Below, piece by piece: positions 21,795-25,321 of a stretch of 25,321 nt of DNA. The notes below the pieces were generated by a model. It had not been told where the DNA came from, did not search any database, and worked only from the letters and a program-made list of their open reading frames with translations. Numbering within the stretch: the first letter of the stretch is position 1; each line of letters begins with the position of its first letter. A program made the translations under genes and the position numbers. This stretch comes from a virus. The stretch lies in IMG/VR virus record IMGVR_UViG_3300042505_000070, positions 1 to 25,321 of that record. The stretch is one strand, 5' to 3'.

Positions 21795-23675
21795 TCAACC
21801 CGCCATCGGTGCTGGTGCTTGGCCTTGCATTGCTTCTGGAGGCAATTGTTGCCCCTGCTGTTGCATCTGAGCCTTACCTGCATCACGAAGCTGTTTCTGG
21901 ATAGCGCGGGATGTATTTGGGTCAACCTGTTCCAAGGCTGCCAAGTGCTGTTGTAAGTGTGCCATTAGAACTTGCATTGCGCTCTGATCGACCTGCTGTT
22001 GTCGCTGTTGAGCCGCTTGGTTAAACGCGAAGAGAACGGATATATGCGCTTTGTGATCGTCGCTAGGCTTGATTGCGACTGGGAATCCAGTTGCAAGCAT
22101 AGTCGCGATTTCAGTCGCTTGATCTTCAGCTTGATCGCCAGAGGCTGCGTTTGGATCTTGGAAGAGCCTGCGGACCAGCGAGGGATCGTCTTGTTCAAGC
22201 ACTGACTTTACCAGTTCGCCTTGGTTGATGAAAGGATTATTTTGGAACATGCTCATACGGCTGACTGCTTTCTGCAACGCAAACTGACGGTTGATAAAAT
22301 CCAATCCACCCTTTGGCTCAATCGAATACTCATCGTGGATACCTTCGGGTGGCATCGATCCAGTCTCTTCCGCATAGCGGAACATCAAATCCTTCTTGTT
22401 GTACTGCGTGTAAAGCGACCAGCACTGTTTGAAGAGATGGGCTAGACCCATTCGGAACATACGATTGCGTAAATCGCCAGAAGCTGCTGCCTGTGACTGC
22501 AACGCCTGAATCTCGGTAGCAGTCTTGCGATCCGACACTTGGAACTGCGAGCCAGCACCAAAGTCTGGATTGCCCATCCGCTGTTCCGAAAGCAGACGCT
22601 CTTCAAGCATCAGTTTCTGGAAGTCGAATGGAGGTTGGCTAAACTGAACTGGTTTCAAGCCCTGTGGCAGAATCTGCCCAGGCTGCATCTTCAAGTTCGA
22701 TGTGTTTAGCGAGATTGGATTCTGTGCTTCGAAAACTGGGCGGTTGGCAAGCTCCACATAGTCAGAGAGACTATTTTTTAATTTATTGAGGAGGTTCTCA
22801 TTCGGGAGGAGGATCTCGGCCACACCTCGTGGACTGTACCAACCGCCACCAGTAACTTCATAAGGGAAATCTACGAAAGGTGGTTCACCGTGACGATAGG
22901 GTAATGTGAAAGGTTTGCGTACATCTTCGGTCAAAACAAGCGGACTATAAGTTTCAACCTTCCATCCGTCTTCGGACGGGGTGTACATCTCCCAAAGGAC
23001 AATACGGTCATTCTCAGCTTCTTGAGTAATTCCCTCACGCCTGTAAATCTCGTCTTGAATCTCACTTCGTAAGCCCACTGATTTGGAGGCTTTACCTGAA
23101 ATTGTTTTGATAAAGTTCTCATCCTGCTTGTACAAGGGATTTGCCTTATAGGAATCGACACTCGTTGAGATGATGTGAACGATGAAATCTGCATCTTTGA
23201 ACTCCTTGGTATAGGAAGGAACAATAATATGGAAGGGATCAATAGCCTCAAAGTCAATGCGCTTCTTGTCCTCGTTCCAAACAATCTTGGCAACGCCTCG
23301 TCCGTAAAGAAGAATATGGTCGATTACGGAAACAATCTCTTTCTGGAAGTTTGTGCGCTCACGCATATTGTAATCAAACCAACGCTCGGCTGAGACGGTC
23401 AGCGGAGTCAACTGCTGGCGCATCGGGACGAAGCTGGAAAGAATGTCGTTGCCAATCGCGCTGTTTACGAAAGAAGGCTTTAGCTTCTCGATTGCGCTGT
23501 CGATTAGCTGAACGTGAAGATCGGCTGCTGTAGGCCAAGGCTTGACCTTGCGGCGTACACCAAAGTAGCGGGCTTGATAGAACAACCGCTGGCGGTTCTC
23601 CCAAGTCTCGCGCTGGTTAAGAGCTTCGATGATTCTGGTGTAATAATCTGATCGGCGTGTATCTTTGGCGTTCAT
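21795..23675 (-). CDS. Portal protein
   Basis: The product has 626 residues. The N-terminus has charged helices (NQRETWENRQRLFYQARYFG), then ILLYGRGVAKIVWNED, DPFHIIVPSYTKEFKDADFI and YRHGEPPFVDFPYEVTGGGWY. This order of a stem/wing domain and PYxVTGGGW(Y)SPRGVAE ... LKNSLSDYVE is typical of podovirus-type portals. A helical part follows (RKTATEIQALQSQAAASGDL), then a Gln-rich barrel-like tail (QQRQQQVDQSAMQVLMAH). It forms the dodecameric DNA gate that docks terminase and tail. The start is ATG 23675 in an ATGA overlap with the o-spanin-like gene. The C-terminal Q-rich extension could reach into the capsid, as in P22. Confidence 0.78.
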   Translation of the reverse strand: MNAKDTRRSDYYTRIIEALNQRETWENRQRLFYQARYFGVRRKVKPWPTAADLHVQLIDSAIEKLKPSFVNSAIGNDILSSFVPMRQQLTPLTVSAERWFDYNMRERTNFQKEIVSVIDHILLYGRGVAKIVWNEDKKRIDFEAIDPFHIIVPSYTKEFKDADFIVHIISTSVDSYKANPLYKQDENFIKTISGKASKSVGLRSEIQDEIYRREGITQEAENDRIVLWEMYTPSEDGWKVETYSPLVLTEDVRKPFTLPYRHGEPPFVDFPYEVTGGGWYSPRGVAEILLPNENLLNKLKNSLSDYVELANRPVFEAQNPISLNTSNLKMQPGQILPQGLKPVQFSQPPFDFQKLMLEERLLSEQRMGNPDFGAGSQFQVSDRKTATEIQALQSQAAASGDLRNRMFRMGLAHLFKQCWSLYTQYNKKDLMFRYAEETGSMPPEGIHDEYSIEPKGGLDFINRQFALQKAVSRMSMFQNNPFINQGELVKSVLEQDDPSLVRRLFQDPNAASGDQAEDQATEIATMLATGFPVAIKPSDDHKAHISVLFAFNQAAQQRQQQVDQSAMQVLMAHLQQHLAALEQVDPNTSRAIQKQLRDAGKAQMQQQGQQLPPEAMQGQAPAPMAG

Positions 23676-23911
23676 TTTTGTCTTTCTCTGCTTAATTCAA
23701 ATGACAGATCGTTGACGTAATGTAAAGCGCGTTTTGCCCAAGCGCGTACTTTTGGATCAGCAGTACGGACAGAAGAATAGTTTTCATCTCGTATTAAGGA
23801 CTCAACTGCTCCCGTTGTGTTTGTTACTGGTGTCGTTGTTGCGCAACCACCAAGACTCACCACGCAGATCACGCTCAATAGCTTCGCGATTCTTGCTCCA
23901 ATCGTTTTCAA
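23672..23911 (-). CDS. o-spanin-like outer-membrane lipoprotein
   Basis: From TTG 23911 the product has 79 residues. It has a textbook lipoprotein signal: basic start (MKTIGARIAK), hydrophobic core (LLSVICVVS) and lipobox SLGGC (Cys at residue 23). The mature region is Thr-rich (ATTTPVTNTTG) and then helical (KVRAWAKRALHYVNDLSF). The open frame extends to 23992, but there it lacks a signal sequence, so the internal TTG is chosen. Its first 110 nt overlap the i-spanin-like gene in another frame, the arrangement known for Rz/Rz1. Its stop shares ATGA with the portal. By family logic it would join the i-spanin across the periplasm to fuse membranes at lysis. Confidence 0.6.
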   Translation of the reverse strand: MKTIGARIAKLLSVICVVSLGGCATTTPVTNTTGAVESLIRDENYSSVRTADPKVRAWAKRALHYVNDLSFELSRERQK

Positions 23912-23990
23912 GGTTTTGTGTTCGCTTGTCTTTCCAGCCTGGAATGATGCGAAACACTGCTGCGATGATCTCAAGGATTGCACGCAGCAC
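23802..23990 (-). CDS. i-spanin-like (Rz-type) small membrane protein
   Basis: From GTG 23990 the product has 62 residues: MLRAILEIIAAVFRIIPGWK with one hydrophobic N-terminal segment, then a charged helix (KDKRTQNLENDWSKNREAIE) and a polar tail with WWLRNND. N-terminal membrane anchor plus periplasmic coiled-coil is the Rz plan, but at 62 residues it is shorter than typical i-spanins. The start comes 7 nt after the holin-like stop without a Shine-Dalgarno, so coupling is likely. The overlapping lipoprotein gene supports the Rz/Rz1 reading. A different small membrane protein is the alternative. Confidence 0.5.
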   Translation of the reverse strand: MLRAILEIIAAVFRIIPGWKDKRTQNLENDWSKNREAIERDLRGESWWLRNNDTSNKHNGSS

Positions 23991-23997
23991 AAATAAA

Positions 23998-24168
23998 TTA
24001 TTTAATATTCAGCCCGACTGTCTTGAGGAAGTTTACGATCTTTTCCAAGAACGTATCGTCCGCTGGGGTCGGTGTGAGTTTAACAATGATGCGAGCAGCA
24101 AGAACGATGCCACCAACAGCGGCTACGATCTCTTGCCAATTTGAAGTAATCCAATTCCAGATATTCAT
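23998..24168 (-). CDS. Holin-like small membrane protein
   Basis: This 56-residue gene falls below usual ORF cut-offs. It reads MNIWNWITSNWQEIVAAVGG, one hydrophobic helix (about residues 11-30, ending RIIVK), then LTPTPADDTFLEKIV and a C-terminal amphipathic stretch. A single membrane helix followed by KLTPTP-DD is familiar from small phage holin-like proteins. A strong SD (AGGAGG, 9 nt before ATG 24168) overlaps the terminase stop. It precedes the spanin-like pair, making a lysis cassette without an adjacent endolysin. A pinholin-type role is plausible; pore formation itself cannot be shown here. Confidence 0.55.
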   Translation of the reverse strand: MNIWNWITSNWQEIVAAVGGIVLAARIIVKLTPTPADDTFLEKIVNFLKTVGLNIK

Positions 24169-24173
24169 AGTGT

Positions 24174-25321
24174 TTATCCTCCTGCGTCAAATCCAGACAT
24201 GACGGGATCGTGGGATACCATCATTTCTTGAAGTGACTTCCAAGTTGGACGTTCTATTTGGAAAGTCAAGTCAAGACCGACATTTGAGCTACTGAGGCAC
24301 AAGGCCAGCGCGTCAGCCCTATCGGGTGAGGCTATGCCTCTGGCACGCATTGAGTCCTTTGACTCTACGCCCAGCTTGCCCTTGCTGTTGGTGATTGTAC
24401 GCCTGCAAGTCAACTGTGCCGTCAAGTCCTCGTCCTCTGGCAATATGATCTCAGCATCCTCAATCTTCTTTGCCATGTTGTACCACATCTCGGCAGACCG
24501 ATTGGTATAGGCGTTGTTGTCGTATGCCGTAGCCCCAAAGTTCACGCGATTGACTACCCAGCCAGACTCAGCCAAGGCATCGCACATAACCATCCCCATG
24601 CCACTCGCGTCAGCGTAGATGTTGTTTGCTTCCAGCCCAGCCTTCTTGAACTCGACTATAAACCTGCCTACCGCTGCCATCGTGTCTTTCTCACGCCATG
24701 CAATCATAGGCAGGATCTTGTTGCCATCGCTTATGCAGATCACGTTCTGATCGCCACCCGCTGCAAAGTCCACGCCTGCTATGCGTACACCTGGTCTGAA
24801 TCGGGGTGGTGTGTTGTGGCAGTTCTGTAGCTGGGTGAGGTTGATAACTAGGCTTTCCAGCCCTATGTCAACAAACTCGCCGTAGATCATAGATCGGGTC
24901 AGCGGGTGCTTCTCGCCGTATCGCTGGACTACCTCATCAATCTGGGTCTGCGTTATGTGCGGGCAGTCAAACGCTGTGACTGCGTGCTTCTGCCACATAT
25001 TGGCTTCCTTGGTAAACGCCCGATAGAACGCACCGCTAGTCCCGCCTGGGCTGGATGCGATTAGCAGCCTAGTTGGTTGACATCGGCTGATGGCCTCAAA
25101 CAGTGGGTCGGCGACAGTCTTGGCTTCGTCCACCACCATCAGCAATGGATGGTATTCGTGGTCCTCTGCATGCCAGCCTTCAGCACGCCCTGGGTCAGTC
25201 GCTGAGTAGCCTATAATGCGTGATGTGTTGCCGTTGGGGTGGAGGTAGCGGATCTCGCCAGATGTGACCTCCCAAGCACCACCAAGCTTGGCAATGTGAT
25301 TGCGCAGGCTAGGCCAGAGTT
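24174..25321 (-). CDS. Terminase large subunit, C-terminal part (runs off window)
   Basis: The open frame has no stop up to base 25321, so the N-terminus (Walker A) lies outside; 381 residues are present. The upstream portion includes ITSGEIRYLHPN-like strand sequence (TSGEIRYLHPNGN) and a Walker B LLMVVDEA (DEA codons near 25122-25130), then the coupling strand RLLIASSPGG. The nuclease domain has GVDFAAGGDQ (Asp near 24770), IYADASGMG (Asp near 24611) and SPDRADAL (near 24312-24323), the metal-binding residues of the RNase H-like fold. It cuts and pumps DNA into the capsid through the portal. An internal TTG at 25145 is not the true start because motifs continue upstream of it. Confidence 0.85.
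   Translation of the reverse strand, partial: LWPSLRNHIAKLGGAWEVTSGEIRYLHPNGNTSRIIGYSATDPGRAEGWHAEDHEYHPLLMVVDEAKTVADPLFEAISRCQPTRLLIASSPGGTSGAFYRAFTKEANMWQKHAVTAFDCPHITQTQIDEVVQRYGEKHPLTRSMIYGEFVDIGLESLVINLTQLQNCHNTPPRFRPGVRIAGVDFAAGGDQNVICISDGNKILPMIAWREKDTMAAVGRFIVEFKKAGLEANNIYADASGMGMVMCDALAESGWVVNRVNFGATAYDNNAYTNRSAEMWYNMAKKIEDAEIILPEDEDLTAQLTCRRTITNSKGKLGVESKDSMRARGIASPDRADALALCLSSSNVGLDLTFQIERPTWKSLQEMMVSHDPVMSGFDAGG

Overview
The window is a nearly gap-free piece of a tailed double-stranded DNA phage genome (free phage, or prophage/metagenomic contig). All genes but one lie on the minus strand, so transcription runs from high to low coordinates. It encodes a large terminase, portal, scaffold, N4-gp56-type capsid protein, a T7/P22-like short-tail adaptor and nozzle, fibres and very large ejection-type proteins. 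I see no tape measure, tail sheath or baseplate, so the particle is probably podovirus-like. Lipoprotein and membrane genes that look like spanins suggest a host with an outer membrane. No integrase, RNA polymerase, repressor or tRNA gene is visible, so lifestyle and exact host cannot be read from this piece.

Layout in order of transcription. (1) 25321-23672: terminase large subunit (cut by the window edge), then a compact lysis-like cassette: a 56-aa holin-like protein, an i-spanin-like protein and an o-spanin-like lipoprotein whose genes overlap in different frames. (2) 23675-18868: portal, a SAM methyltransferase, a small head-region protein, scaffold and major capsid protein. (3) 18860-16309: eight short genes of mostly unknown, beta-rich, probably structural proteins, with a double hairpin at 17759-17802. 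(4) 16309-15677: a second small membrane/lysis-like group: a 39-aa lipoprotein, a helical protein and an XhlA/holin-like protein. (5) 15668-12679: two fibre-type proteins, the first with 15-bp tandem repeats, then two small proteins of the tail-fibre-chaperone type. (6) 12666-9667: tail adaptor (gp11-like), tail nozzle (gp12/gp10-like) and a small protein. (7) 9665-2449: five internal virion/ejection-type proteins, including a 1233-aa protein and a GH108-like lysozyme. (8) 2452-2087: a single plus-strand gene for a small secreted protein. (9) 2048-1: a nuclease/recombination module: two PD-(D/E)XK endonucleases, a small helical protein, an SSB-like protein and the start of a Cas4/RecB-like exonuclease.

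The genes are tightly packed. Stop/start overlaps of the ATGA, GTGA or TAATG type occur at many junctions, which implies translational coupling. No gene-free stretch exceeds about 65 bases. Several small genes (16190-16309, 23672-23911 from its internal start, 23998-24168) and the two edge-truncated genes were found by reading frames directly rather than from long open frames.
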